A stretch of 5,470 nucleotides of DNA from Actinomycetes bacterium (GTDB taxonomy: Bacteria > Actinomycetota > Acidimicrobiia > Acidimicrobiales > RAAP-2), in the NCBI GenBank assembly GCA_021791615.1, contig JAJYWG010000064.1, forward strand, positions 1-5,470, written 5' to 3'. The notes beneath the pieces were generated by a model. That model did no database searches. It was given only the letters and a program-made list of their open reading frames with translations, and was not told the DNA's origin. A program made the translations under genes and the position numbers. Below are positions 1 through 4,937 of the stretch, in pieces (position 1 is the first letter of the stretch; each line of letters starts with the position of its first letter).

Positions 1-2
1 AT

Positions 3-116
3 CATCCTGATAGCGAGTCCCGGGCGGAGCTCAGGGGCGCCGAGGTCCCCTACACACGTGAGCTGGCACGCCAACTCATTGGCTTCGAGGCCCTCCACCA
101 CTGGAAGGAGCAGTGA
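3..116 (+). CDS. C-terminal end of an unidentified protein (partial)
   Basis: An open frame runs in from the window edge and stops at TGA 114-116, giving about 37 residues that end in an amphipathic, helix-like tail (LARQLIGFEALHHWKEQ). Residue composition is balanced (Glu, Arg, Leu, Ala, aromatic residues) and unlike the Pro/Arg/Ser-rich translations of the other two frames, which is why I take this frame as real. I do not recognise the family from so short a piece. About 100 bp downstream lies a scrap resembling an enolase-superfamily N-terminus in the same direction, so the two may once have shared a catabolic operon; that is inference. Nothing visible shows regulation. Confidence 0.5.
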   Translation, partial: HPDSESRAELRGAEVPYTRELARQLIGFEALHHWKEQ

Positions 117-214
117 CCGACCAAGGCAGGCCGCAAGGTTCGCAGGCTCCCCCTCCCGGCTTCCCGCTCTCAGCTCACCCCCGGCATTCGAGCGCCCGCC
201 AGGGGAGAGGCACG

Positions 215-265
215 CTGCGGATCACGGCGATCGAGACGGTCCTGCTCGACCGATACCTGTTCGTG
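215..265 (+). pseudogene. N-terminal scrap of a mandelate racemase/muconate lactonising-type enzyme
   Basis: Translation from 215 gives LRITAIETVLLDRYLFV. This closely resembles the first beta strand and start of the N-terminal capping domain of enolase-superfamily sugar-acid dehydratases and racemases, which commonly begin M(K/R)ITxxETxxVDRYLFV and continue with a RVHTD-like segment. Here the resemblance ends abruptly after 265; the frame stays open to 382 but with unrelated, low-complexity sequence. A purine-rich ribosome-binding-like stretch (AGGGGAGAGG, 201-210) lies just upstream, but the codon at the expected start is CTG. The rest of the gene (normally about 370-400 residues) is missing. 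I infer it was destroyed by insertion or deletion linked to the neighbouring IS. The match is from memory of the family and is short, so confidence is moderate. Confidence 0.4.
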
Positions 266-446
266 GGGTCTCCTGCCGTTCCCGGGGGTCGCCTGAGCTG
301 CGGTTTCACCCCAGACGCCCATGGTTACGGGACTTTGGGCGCCCCGCAGGGCGCTCAGGTGGATTCTCCGAAGACGTGGTGAGAAGCGAGCCCCCTCAGC
401 TGCCCCAGCGGGTGTCGTCGGTGAGCAGCTGAGCCCTCCCCGGAGG
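266..446. other. Non-coding stretch between gene scrap and IS left end
   Basis: No convincing gene is seen here on either strand; overlapping open frames have Pro/Arg/Ser-rich, non-protein-like translations. It contains a perfect 6-bp stem hairpin (GCGCCC 339-344, loop CGCA, GGGCGC 349-354). It also contains a CCCTCC-CC-GGAGGG palindrome (434-447) abutting the IS end. Neither is followed by a T run. The segment may be a remnant of another mobile element or of the interrupted gene; I cannot tell which. Confidence 0.35.
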
Positions 447-473
447 GGGAGTGTAACCACAACGGTGTAACTG
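447..473 (+). repeat. IS left terminal inverted repeat (IRL)
   Basis: It begins GGGAGTGT and ends AACGGTGTAACTG (461-473), which pairs with the complement of 1870-1882. The outer half is more diverged than the inner half, as is usual for IS256-type ends. Confidence 0.8.
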
Positions 474-486
474 TCCTCCTACAGTA

Positions 487-512
487 GCTCGGGCCGAGCC
501 CGACGGAAAGGA
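487..512 (+). promoter_or_regulatory. Transposase leader: palindrome plus ribosome-binding site
   Basis: A 13-bp palindrome, GCTCGGGCCGAGC (487-499), is followed by a Shine-Dalgarno-like GGAAAGGA (505-512), five bases before the GTG at 518. The SD decides the start. TACAGT at 480-485 fits a TANNNT -10 box, but no -35 is convincing. A hairpin between the IS end and the transposase start could damp read-through translation from outside promoters, a known theme in ISs; here that is inference. Confidence 0.4.
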
Positions 513-517
513 CAGCA

Positions 518-1845
518 GTGACCGACACGATGGACGTAATAGAGTGCACGGACCGGGTGACCTCTGGGCCGGCGAGACAGGTGGAACCGGGCCCGGGAGA
601 GGTGCTGACAGCCTCGATCGGCACCGAGGAGCTCGCAGCGGAGCTGGTGGCGCGCGCCGGCAGCGAGTGGGTGAGCCTGGTCGGGCCGGGTGGTCTGCTC
701 TCGGGGCTGACCAAGGCGGTGCTCGAGGCTGCGCTCGAGGGTGAGCTGACCGACCATGTGGGCTATCAGCCCTACGACCCCGCTGGGCACCACTCGGGCA
801 ACTCTCGCAACGGAACCCGGCCGAAGACGGTGATCACCGATGTCGGGCCCATCGAGATCAACGTGCCCCGGGACCGGGCCGGGACCTTCGAGCCGGTCAT
901 CGTTCCCAAACGAGCTCGTCGTCTGGGCGGCGTCGACGCCATGGTGCTCTCGCTGTCAGCGAAGGGCCTGACCCACGGGGAGATCTCCGCGCACTTAGAG
1001 GAGATCTACGGAGCGAGGGTCTCCAAGGAGACGGTCAGCCGGATCACCGACAACGTCATCGAGGGCATGGTGGCCTGGCAGAACCGGCCACTCGACCCGG
1101 TCTACCCTGTCATCTTCATCGATGCCATCGTGGTCAAGATCCGCGAGGGCCAGGTCGCCAACCCCCCATCTACGTAGTAGTCGGTGTCACCGTCGACGGC
1201 GAGCGTGACATCTTGGGGCTGTGGGCCGGCGATGGCGGTGAGGGCGCGAAGTACTGGGGGCACGTGCTGACCGAGATCAAGAACCGGGGCGCCAAGGACG
1301 TGTGCATCGTGGTCTGCGACGGGCTCACCGGCCTGCCCGACGCGGTGGCCACGGTCTGGCCCCAGAGCATCGTGCAGGGCTGTGTCGTGCACCTGATCCG
1401 CAACAGCTTCCGCTACGCCCCCCGCCGGGACTGCTCGGCGCTGGCAAAGGACCTGAGGCCGATCTACACCGCCCCCACCGAGGCCGCCGCCTTGGAACGC
1501 CTCGCCGACTTCGCCGGCGTCTGGGAGAACAAGTACCCGGCCATCATCCGCCTGTGGGAGTCCGCGTGGGCGGAGTTCGTCCCGTTCCTGTCCTTCGACG
1601 CCGAGATCCGCACCGTCATCTACACGACGAACGCGATCGAGAGCATCAACGCTCGGATCCGTAAGGCCGTCAAGGCCCGGGGGCACTTCCCGACCGAGAC
1701 CGCAGCCCTCGAGTGCATCTACTTGGCGCTCATGAGCCTCGACCCCACCGGCCGGGGCCGTCAACGCTGGACGAACCGTTGGAAACCGGCACTCAATGCC
1801 TTTACGATCGCCTTCCCAGGACGCATGATCAGAGACACGAAGTAG
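518..1845 (+). pseudogene. IS256-family (Mutator-type) transposase, frameshifted
   Basis: This is a DDE transposase that cuts and joins IS ends. Restoring one base gives about 442 residues, slightly long for the family. The catalytic triad is visible: D202 (FIDAIVVKIR), D268 (VVCDGLTGLP) and E375 (TTNAIESINARIRKA). The family C..H signature (GCVVHLIRNS) lies between D268 and E375. The N-terminal half (518-1177) runs into a premature TAG just after VAN at 1160-1162. The C-terminal half continues in the -1 frame from about 1165 (IYVVVGVTVDG...) to TAG 1843-1845. Families usually read VANRPIY here, so a G lost from CGCCCC, leaving five Cs after AAC, explains the shift. The residual C6 run (1162-1167) could also allow slippage. 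The start is GTG 518, preceded by GGAAAGGA. It is most likely a broken gene or a sequencing error. Confidence 0.85.
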
Positions 1846-1869
1846 CCAGATCACACGCAAGAGCAGCAC

Positions 1870-1896
1870 CAGTTACACCGTTTATGCGACAGTCCC
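1870..1896 (-). repeat. IS right terminal inverted repeat (IRR)
   Basis: The inner end CAGTTACACCGTT (1870-1882) is the exact complement of the inner block of IRL, and the outer end is GTCCC. It lies 24 bp after the transposase stop, the normal tight spacing in IS256 elements. Confidence 0.8.
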
Positions 1897-1915
1897 GTCT
1901 GCCGGCCAGCAGACG
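1896..1915. repeat. Perfect 7-bp inverted repeat at the IS right boundary
   Basis: CGTCTGC (1896-1902) and GCAGACG (1909-1915) enclose a 6-base CGGCCA. The hairpin begins on the last base of the IS right end. There is no T run after it, so it is not a clear terminator. It may be chance or a folded insertion target. Confidence 0.4.
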
Positions 1916-1985
1916 CCGGAAGGACGAGCCGTCGGCGGGCGGATCATCCTGGATGCCGGCCGGGTGGTAGCGCAAGACTGGGTGC

Positions 1986-2645
1986 GTGGGGGTGGTGCCT
2001 GACCCGGCCGGCTTGCCGTTGGAGGTGTACGCGTCGCGCGAGGGCGGGGTGTGGCATCCCGAGCACGGTGCGCTGGAGACGCCGGAGGGCTGGGAGCTGC
2101 TGCCTGCCGGGGACGCTTTCGTCACCCGCCGGGTCAAGGCCGCTGGGCTGTACTGGTCGTTGTGGCAGCCGAGGGACCGCGGTCACCGGCACCGCCGCCT
2201 GGTCGGGTTGCTGGCCCCGGCCGGCGCGATCGCCCAGGCGAGAGCCGCGGCGGCCGCAACCGAGCAGCAGCGGGCCGGCCGGCGGGCGCAGGGGGCGGCG
2301 TACCGTGCCCGCAAGGAGGCGGGCTACCTCGAGGAGTTGACCGAGGCGGTCGTGGCGTACTTGGACTTCGCTCCCCGCTACGTCGAGCTGGCCCGCGACA
2401 TCGCCGGCGAGGCGGCCAGACGCGCGGAGGAGGTGGGCAGCTGCCGGGTGGGCCGCACCCGCACGCTTAGCCTGGAGCAGCGGACGGCTCTCGCCGCGCG
2501 GGCGCTGATCCGGCACCGCTACACCGACTACGAGGACCGCCTCGCCGGCGAGGTGTGGGACGACGAGTACCTCTACCGCGCCGTCAAGGCCGACGCCCAA
2601 CGTGCGGTGGACCTCTACCTTGAGCAACACCGGCAACCCGGCTGA
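1986..2645 (+). CDS. DUF2293-type protein of unknown function
   Basis: This is a 219-residue soluble protein with no signal peptide or membrane segment. The C-terminal part (about residues 150-190) holds VGRTRTLSLEQ and ALIRHRYTDYEDRL, matching the VGR...AxIRHxxTxYxxLL pattern of DUF2293. The middle (about 34-52, GWELLPAGDAFVTRRVKAAG) matches the 'LPPGDaaLTRRVKaaG' segment found in bacterial members. Residues 80-115 are Ala/Arg/Gln-rich and probably helical. The biochemical role of DUF2293 is not known to me. A stop at 1968-1970 limits the start to GTG 1986, 1992 or 1995. No clear SD or promoter is seen. It begins 90 bp after the IS, so its native upstream region was probably displaced. The family call is from memory of the consensus. 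Confidence 0.75.
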   Translation: MGVVPDPAGLPLEVYASREGGVWHPEHGALETPEGWELLPAGDAFVTRRVKAAGLYWSLWQPRDRGHRHRRLVGLLAPAGAIAQARAAAAATEQQRAGRRAQGAAYRARKEAGYLEELTEAVVAYLDFAPRYVELARDIAGEAARRAEEVGSCRVGRTRTLSLEQRTALAARALIRHRYTDYEDRLAGEVWDDEYLYRAVKADAQRAVDLYLEQHRQPG

Positions 2646-2671
2646 TCCGTCCGGCCTCCGGTTGGTCGCCG

Positions 2672-2696
2672 CCGAGCCGGCACGCGGTCCGCTCGG
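2672..2696 (+). terminator. Weak hairpin after the DUF2293 gene
   Basis: CCGAGC (2672-2677) and GCTCGG (2691-2696) form a 6-bp stem with a 13-base loop, 27 bp after the DUF2293 stop. No T run follows. It could end transcription before the TA operon promoter, but the stem is short. Confidence 0.25.
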
Positions 2697-2735
2697 GCTG
2701 GCTCATGACGCGGGGCGGCGGTCGGACACCCCTCG

Positions 2736-2765
2736 TTTCCATGGATCACGGGAAATCGGTACGCT
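2736..2765 (+). promoter_or_regulatory. Candidate leaderless promoter and operator of the AbiE-like operon
   Basis: TACGCT (2760-2765) fits the TANNNT -10 consensus and lies six bases before GTG 2772. The transcript would therefore start at or next to the start codon, a common actinobacterial leaderless layout; no SD is present. Upstream, TTTCC (2736-2740) and GGAAA (2751-2755) form an inverted repeat centred where a -35 and spacer would lie. AbiEi-type antitoxins are known to bind inverted repeats and repress their own operon, so this is a candidate operator. No good -35 hexamer is seen. Confidence 0.35.
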
Positions 2766-2852
2766 GATGCCGTGATGTCGACGACGCAGGTGATGTGGCG
2801 GGAGATGCTGGCCGCCGCGCGGGCCGGTGTGCGGCGTTGGCCGTCGGTGAGC

Positions 2853-2874
2853 GGGCTAGCCGAGGGCTAGCCGG
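2853..2874 (+). repeat. 11-bp tandem duplication inside the antitoxin HTH
   Basis: Two copies, GGGCTAGCCGA (2853-2863) and GGGCTAGCCGG (2864-2874), differ only at the last base. The gain of 11 bp shifts the frame. Each copy holds the self-complementary octamer GGCTAGCC, so two palindromes lie one helical turn apart. It probably arose by replication slippage. Confidence 0.85.
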
Positions 2875-3361
2875 CGAGTTGGGCGTGCCGGTGTCGACCG
2901 CGCACCGATCGCTGGCGCACCCGGTGGAGATCGGGGCAGTGGAGGTCTCCGCGATGGAGGGGTTGGTCCTACTCGACCCCTACCGGCTGCTCCTGATGCT
3001 CGCCGCCCACCGCCACCTCCAGCGGGACATCCTCGGGCGCCTGCGTGTGGCCGCTCCTGTCGCCCAGGTGGAGGCCGCCATCGGCGGCCAGCCAGGGTGC
3101 GTGCTCGGCGGGTTCAGCGCAGCGGTGGCCCACGCCGGAGGCAACCGGGTCGCCGACTACGAGACGGTCCTGGTCTACGGCAATCCAGCACTCGAGGAGT
3201 TCGAGCCCGCTAGGGCCGGTGAGGGGACCGAGGTGCTCATCGCGGAAGGCGACCGCTGGGTGGGCCGGCACGGTCGGGTGACCACCTACGCCCAGGCGTG
3301 GGCCGACCTGTTCTGCCTGCCGGGCTGGCAGGCGGCTCGCTTCGTCGACCAACTCGACCCG

Positions 3362-3368
3362 AAGGAGG
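3362..3368 (+). promoter_or_regulatory. Strong ribosome-binding site of the toxin gene
   Basis: AAGGAGG, an almost ideal Shine-Dalgarno sequence, lies nine bases before GTG 3378 and inside the end of the antitoxin gene. It fixes the toxin start. It would let the toxin be translated even though the antitoxin gene is frameshifted, if the message is made. Confidence 0.7.
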
Positions 3369-3377
3369 TGGCGGCCC

Positions 3378-4073
3378 GTGACGAGCCCGTTCTACTCGTC
3401 TGAGCAGACCGAGCTGTCCCGGGCGGTGCTCGACGAGGTCCTCGCCGCCGTCCCCGACGCCATCCTGATCGGCGGCTGGGGCACCTGGGTGCGCACCGGC
3501 GGGCCGATGAGCCACGACATCGACCTGATCCTCGACCGGGCCCAGCTCGCCGTCCTGGAGGGCCTGGTCGACGACCTGTCGGTCTCCCACCACCTCGCCG
3601 GCACCAAGTGGCGCGCCACCTGGCGGTCGATCCACCTCGACCTCTACGTCCCCCACCAGTCCCGCCTGGGCGCCAACCTGCAGCTGCGCACCGAGCGGCT
3701 CGCCGCCCACCAGGAACGCCACGGCGACTACCGGGTCCTGACCGTCGCCGCCCACCTGGCCACCAAGCTCGCCGCCCTGCTGGACCGACCCGACAGCCTC
3801 CCGGGCCGCAAGGACCGAGTCGAGATCCTCGCCCTGCTCCCCGACCCGGCGGCGGCATCGACCGCTCAGGTTGTGGCGGACGCCTCCGCCCGCACCGGCG
3901 ACGAACGCCGCGTCCTGATCGCCAAAGCATTCGAGTTCCTCGCCGCCGACTCCAGCCTCAACCGAGCCGGCCGGGACCGGCTCCGCCGCACCGCCAAGAC
4001 CTGGCTCCAGCACCTGCCCGCAACACCAACACCCGAGGGCGGGCCCACCGGCGGCCCATCCGTCGGCATCTGA
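3378..4073 (+). CDS. AbiEii/MenT-like nucleotidyltransferase toxin
   Basis: This 231-residue protein has the DNA polymerase beta-like nucleotidyltransferase fold signature. G32-G33 (LIGGWGTWV) is followed by S45-H-D47-I-D49, giving the S-x-D-x-D metal-binding motif, and D88 (HLDLYV) is a likely third carboxylate. The AbiEii-type motif follows: K130 (TKLAALLDR), D136-R137 and RKD at 144-146. Known family members (AbiEii, mycobacterial MenT) block growth or phage infection; MenT transfers nucleotides to tRNA acceptor ends. The substrate of this one is not shown. All key residues appear present, so the toxin looks functional although the antitoxin gene before it is broken. The last 20 residues are Pro/Gly/Thr-rich and probably disordered. 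GTG 3378 is chosen for its SD and its 26-base overlap with the antitoxin. A non-TA nucleotidyltransferase is the main alternative. Confidence 0.8.
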   Translation: MTSPFYSSEQTELSRAVLDEVLAAVPDAILIGGWGTWVRTGGPMSHDIDLILDRAQLAVLEGLVDDLSVSHHLAGTKWRATWRSIHLDLYVPHQSRLGANLQLRTERLAAHQERHGDYRVLTVAAHLATKLAALLDRPDSLPGRKDRVEILALLPDPAAASTAQVVADASARTGDERRVLIAKAFEFLAADSSLNRAGRDRLRRTAKTWLQHLPATPTPEGGPTGGPSVGI

Positions 4074-4111
4074 GCGGCACCCGTCGCCGTGCCCCACCCA
4101 CCGGCAAGCAG

Positions 4112-4135
4112 CGGTCCCTCACCGGGTCGGGACCG
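4112..4135 (+). terminator. Candidate terminator of the AbiE-like operon
   Basis: CGGTCCC (4112-4118) and GGGACCG (4129-4135) form a perfect 7-bp stem with a 10-base loop, 38 bases after the toxin stop codon. No T run follows, which is common in high-GC actinobacteria but keeps the call tentative. Confidence 0.45.
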
Positions 4136-4212
4136 TCAACCACGGCCGACCCATGGTCCGGCCCGCATGAAGCTCCCTCATCGGCGTGAGGCAACGCAGC
4201 GACCCGCCCGAC

Positions 4213-4230
4213 ACCCCCCGGGAAGGGGGT
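4213..4230. repeat. GC-rich perfect hairpin
   Basis: ACCCCC (4213-4218) and GGGGGT (4225-4230) enclose CGGGAA. This is a stable 6-bp stem with a hexaloop and no T tail on either strand. It may be a second barrier to transcription running into the att region, or a structural element of it. Confidence 0.35.
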
Positions 4231-4255
4231 CCAGCGCGCCCGACGCAGAACTCGG

Positions 4256-4288
4256 CAGACCACACACAGACCACATTCGGACCACGGA
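4256..4288 (+). repeat. Three tandem 11-bp repeats (possible arm-type binding sites)
   Basis: The units CAGACCACACA (4256), CAGACCACATT (4267) and CGGACCACGGA (4278) share GACCAC at 4258, 4269 and 4280, exactly 11 bp apart, so the motif faces one side of the helix. AGGGGT boxes continue the same phase at 4291 and 4302. Short phased direct repeats near an att core are typical of integrase arm-type or excisionase sites; plasmid iterons are an alternative. The sequence shows the repeats; the role is inferred. Confidence 0.6.
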
Positions 4289-4315
4289 ACAGGGGTTTCC
4301 AAGGGGTATCGACGG

Positions 4316-4378
4316 TCCACAGGGGTCAGTCAGAAATTGCCCTCTACCAGGCCTTTTACCCCCTGACCAGCCTGTGGA
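4316..4378. repeat. Long imperfect inverted repeat beside the att core
   Basis: TCCACAGG (4316-4323) pairs with CCTGTGGA (4371-4378), and GGTCAG (4324-4329) pairs with CTGACC (4363-4368). A two-base bulge sits on the right arm and a 33-base, relatively AT-richer middle separates the arms. It ends 18 bp before the tRNA fragment. It could be a binding site for integrase/excisionase, a cruciform, or a transfer or replication site. Confidence 0.6.
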
Positions 4379-4396
4379 CAACCTCGGGGACCATGG

Positions 4397-4438
4397 TTCG
4401 GGACGCTGAGGCCGCGGGTTCGAATCCCGCCTTCCCGA
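4397..4438 (+). tRNA. 3' fragment of tRNA-Pro (anticodon CGG), likely att core
   Basis: The order matches a tRNA from position 32 to 73. It has anticodon loop TTCGGGA (4397-4403; anticodon CGG at 4399-4401) and 3' anticodon stem CGCTG. The variable bases AGGCC follow. The T arm is GCGGG/TTCGAAT/CCCGC (4414-4430), then acceptor strand CTTCCCG (4431-4437) and A73. The 5' half is absent: the bases before the loop (CATGG) would leave two mismatches with CGCTG, and no matching CGGGAAG-type acceptor or D arm lies upstream. CGG follows instead of encoded CCA, normal where CCA is added later. A tRNA 3' half from the anticodon loop on is the usual identity segment of tRNA-targeting integrases; pSAM2 of Streptomyces uses a tRNA-Pro. 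It is not expected to make a working tRNA. Confidence 0.8.
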
Positions 4439-4456
4439 CGGCGAAAGCCCAGCTCA

Positions 4457-4516
4457 GGCGCCATCTGCGGGTGGTGCCTCGTCGTCTCAGGTCCCCGGGT
4501 GCGCGCTACGTGCGCG
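4457..4516 (-). terminator. Candidate terminator hairpins downstream of vapC
   Basis: CGCGC (4502-4506) and GCGCG (4512-4516) around TACGT form a hairpin 11 bases beyond the vapC stop. GGCGCCA (4457-4463) with TGGTGCC (4472-4478) forms a second hairpin with one G-T pair. Neither has a T run. Together they may end vapBC transcription before the att site; weak evidence. Confidence 0.25.
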
Positions 4517-4526
4517 ATGTCCCCCG

Positions 4527-4937
4527 TCAGATGGCGGCGACGGCGACGTTGGCGTGCCCGGCGGCGAGCCGGCGGAGGTCGGCCGGGTCGTGCGTGAGGA
4601 CCAACCCCCCGCCCAGGCGGATGGCGGTCGCCACGACCAGGGCATCCATGGCGAGCTCGCTGCCGGCGCCGACGGCGGCCAGGAGGTGACCGGCGACGCG
4701 GGCGATCCGCACACCGGTCGTCACCACCCGGGCGTAGCCGCGGGCCAGCTCGGCGTCGATCGCCTCGTCCCGGCCGCCCCCTCGGTACAACTCGACCAGC
4801 ACCGCGGAGGGCACCCTGACCGGCTCGCCCCGACGTTGGGCCGTCCGGGCAGCGGCCCGCACCCGGTCGTGGCGCTCCCGGTCGCCTCGCGGCCGGGCCA
4901 GCGCGGAGAGCGCCTCGCTGTCGAGGATCAGGGCCAA
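4527..4937 (-). CDS. vapC: VapC-like PIN-domain ribonuclease toxin
   Basis: This 136-residue, single PIN-domain protein has a normal length for VapC. The acidic residues that bind Mg and cut RNA are visible in order: D6 (ALILDSEALS), the Glu of VLVELYRG, the Asp of MDALVVATA and the Asp of THDPADL. VapC toxins cleave specific RNAs, often tRNA or rRNA; the target here cannot be read from sequence. The chosen start is TTG 4935-4937, giving MALILDSEAL, where this family usually begins; upstream in-frame residues are Arg/Gly-rich and belong to vapB read out of frame. It overlaps vapB by 10 bases, so translation is probably coupled. It lies between the integrase and the tRNA att site, a place where TA pairs commonly stabilise integrated elements. 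The gene looks intact. Confidence 0.85.
   Translation of the reverse strand: MALILDSEALSALARPRGDRERHDRVRAAARTAQRRGEPVRVPSAVLVELYRGGGRDEAIDAELARGYARVVTTGVRIARVAGHLLAAVGAGSELAMDALVVATAIRLGGGLVLTHDPADLRRLAAGHANVAVAAI

Larger units (their letters stand above)
447..1896 (+). mobile_element. IS256-family insertion sequence (about 1.45 kb)
   Basis: A single transposase gene of the IS256/Mutator type (518-1845) is bracketed by 27-bp imperfect terminal inverted repeats at 447-473 and 1870-1896. They match at about 21 of 27 positions, with a perfect inner block AACGGTGTAACTG and an outer GGGA. Length and one-gene organisation fit the family. IS256 elements normally make 8-9 bp target duplications. The 8 bp before 447 (CCCGGAGG) and after 1896 (GTCTGCCG) do not match, so the copy is old, has recombined, or has lost a flank. 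The transposase is frameshifted, so this copy is probably not autonomous. Confidence 0.85.
2772..3403 (+). pseudogene. AbiEi-like antitoxin / winged-helix regulator, frameshifted
   Basis: This is the predicted antitoxin and autorepressor partner of the nucleotidyltransferase toxin encoded next. The protein starts MSTTQVMWREMLAAARAG in the frame of GTG 2772/ATG 2775 and hits TAG at 2868-2870. From about 2864 the rest continues in another frame to TGA 3401-3403. The cause is a direct repeat, GGGCTAGCCG, at 2853-2862 and 2864-2873 (11-bp period). Deleting one unit gives VSGLAGELGVPVSTAHRSLA, a canonical helix-turn-helix, then VEIGAVEV (wing) in a 206-residue protein. The C-terminal part (YAQAWADLFCLPGWQAARFVDQL) resembles AbiEi C-terminal domains. 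A shortened product could start at GTG 2795 but would scramble the first helices. Its stop overlaps the toxin start by 26 bases, so the two are probably translationally coupled. The family call rests on domain look and partnership. Confidence 0.7.
4074..4396. other. Structured non-coding region beside the tRNA attachment site
   Basis: These 323 bases hold no convincing gene. They contain two GC-rich hairpins (4112-4135 and 4213-4230), a small one (CCTCA 4176-4180 / TGAGG 4187-4191), phased 11-bp repeats (4256-4288), AGGGGT boxes at 4291, 4302 and 4321, and a long inverted repeat (4316-4378). The density of repeats next to a tRNA att core suggests an attachment-site arm with protein-binding sites. 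That reading is inference. Confidence 0.5.

Noticed and set aside
58..432. 124-residue plus-strand open frame
   Set aside because: It is rich in Pro, Arg and Ser with no motif, and conflicts with the better frames at 3-116 and 215-265.
1102..1869. 255-residue minus-strand open frame
   Set aside because: It lies antisense to the transposase, whose DDE motifs are clear; its Gly/Val/Asp-rich translation is the usual antisense shadow in high-GC DNA.
439..1904. IS target-site duplication
   Set aside because: The 8-9 bp flanks (CCCGGAGG versus GTCTGCCG) do not match in any nearby register I tried.
1944..2636. 230-residue minus-strand open frame
   Set aside because: It is antisense to the DUF2293 gene, which matches a family consensus; this frame does not.
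3237..4097. 286-residue minus-strand open frame
   Set aside because: It lies antisense to the nucleotidyltransferase gene with no recognisable motif; the plus-strand protein has catalytic motifs, SD and operon overlap.
4256..4307. CRISPR array
   Set aside because: The repeats are 11-bp units without spacers and there are no cas genes.
4414..4430. GCGGG-TTCGAAT-CCCGC hairpin as a terminator
   Set aside because: It is the T arm of the tRNA-Pro fragment, with the invariant TTCGAAT loop.
4337..4438. Complete functional tRNA gene
   Set aside because: No D arm or matching 5' acceptor strand is found upstream, and the 5' anticodon stem mispairs; only the 3' part is present.
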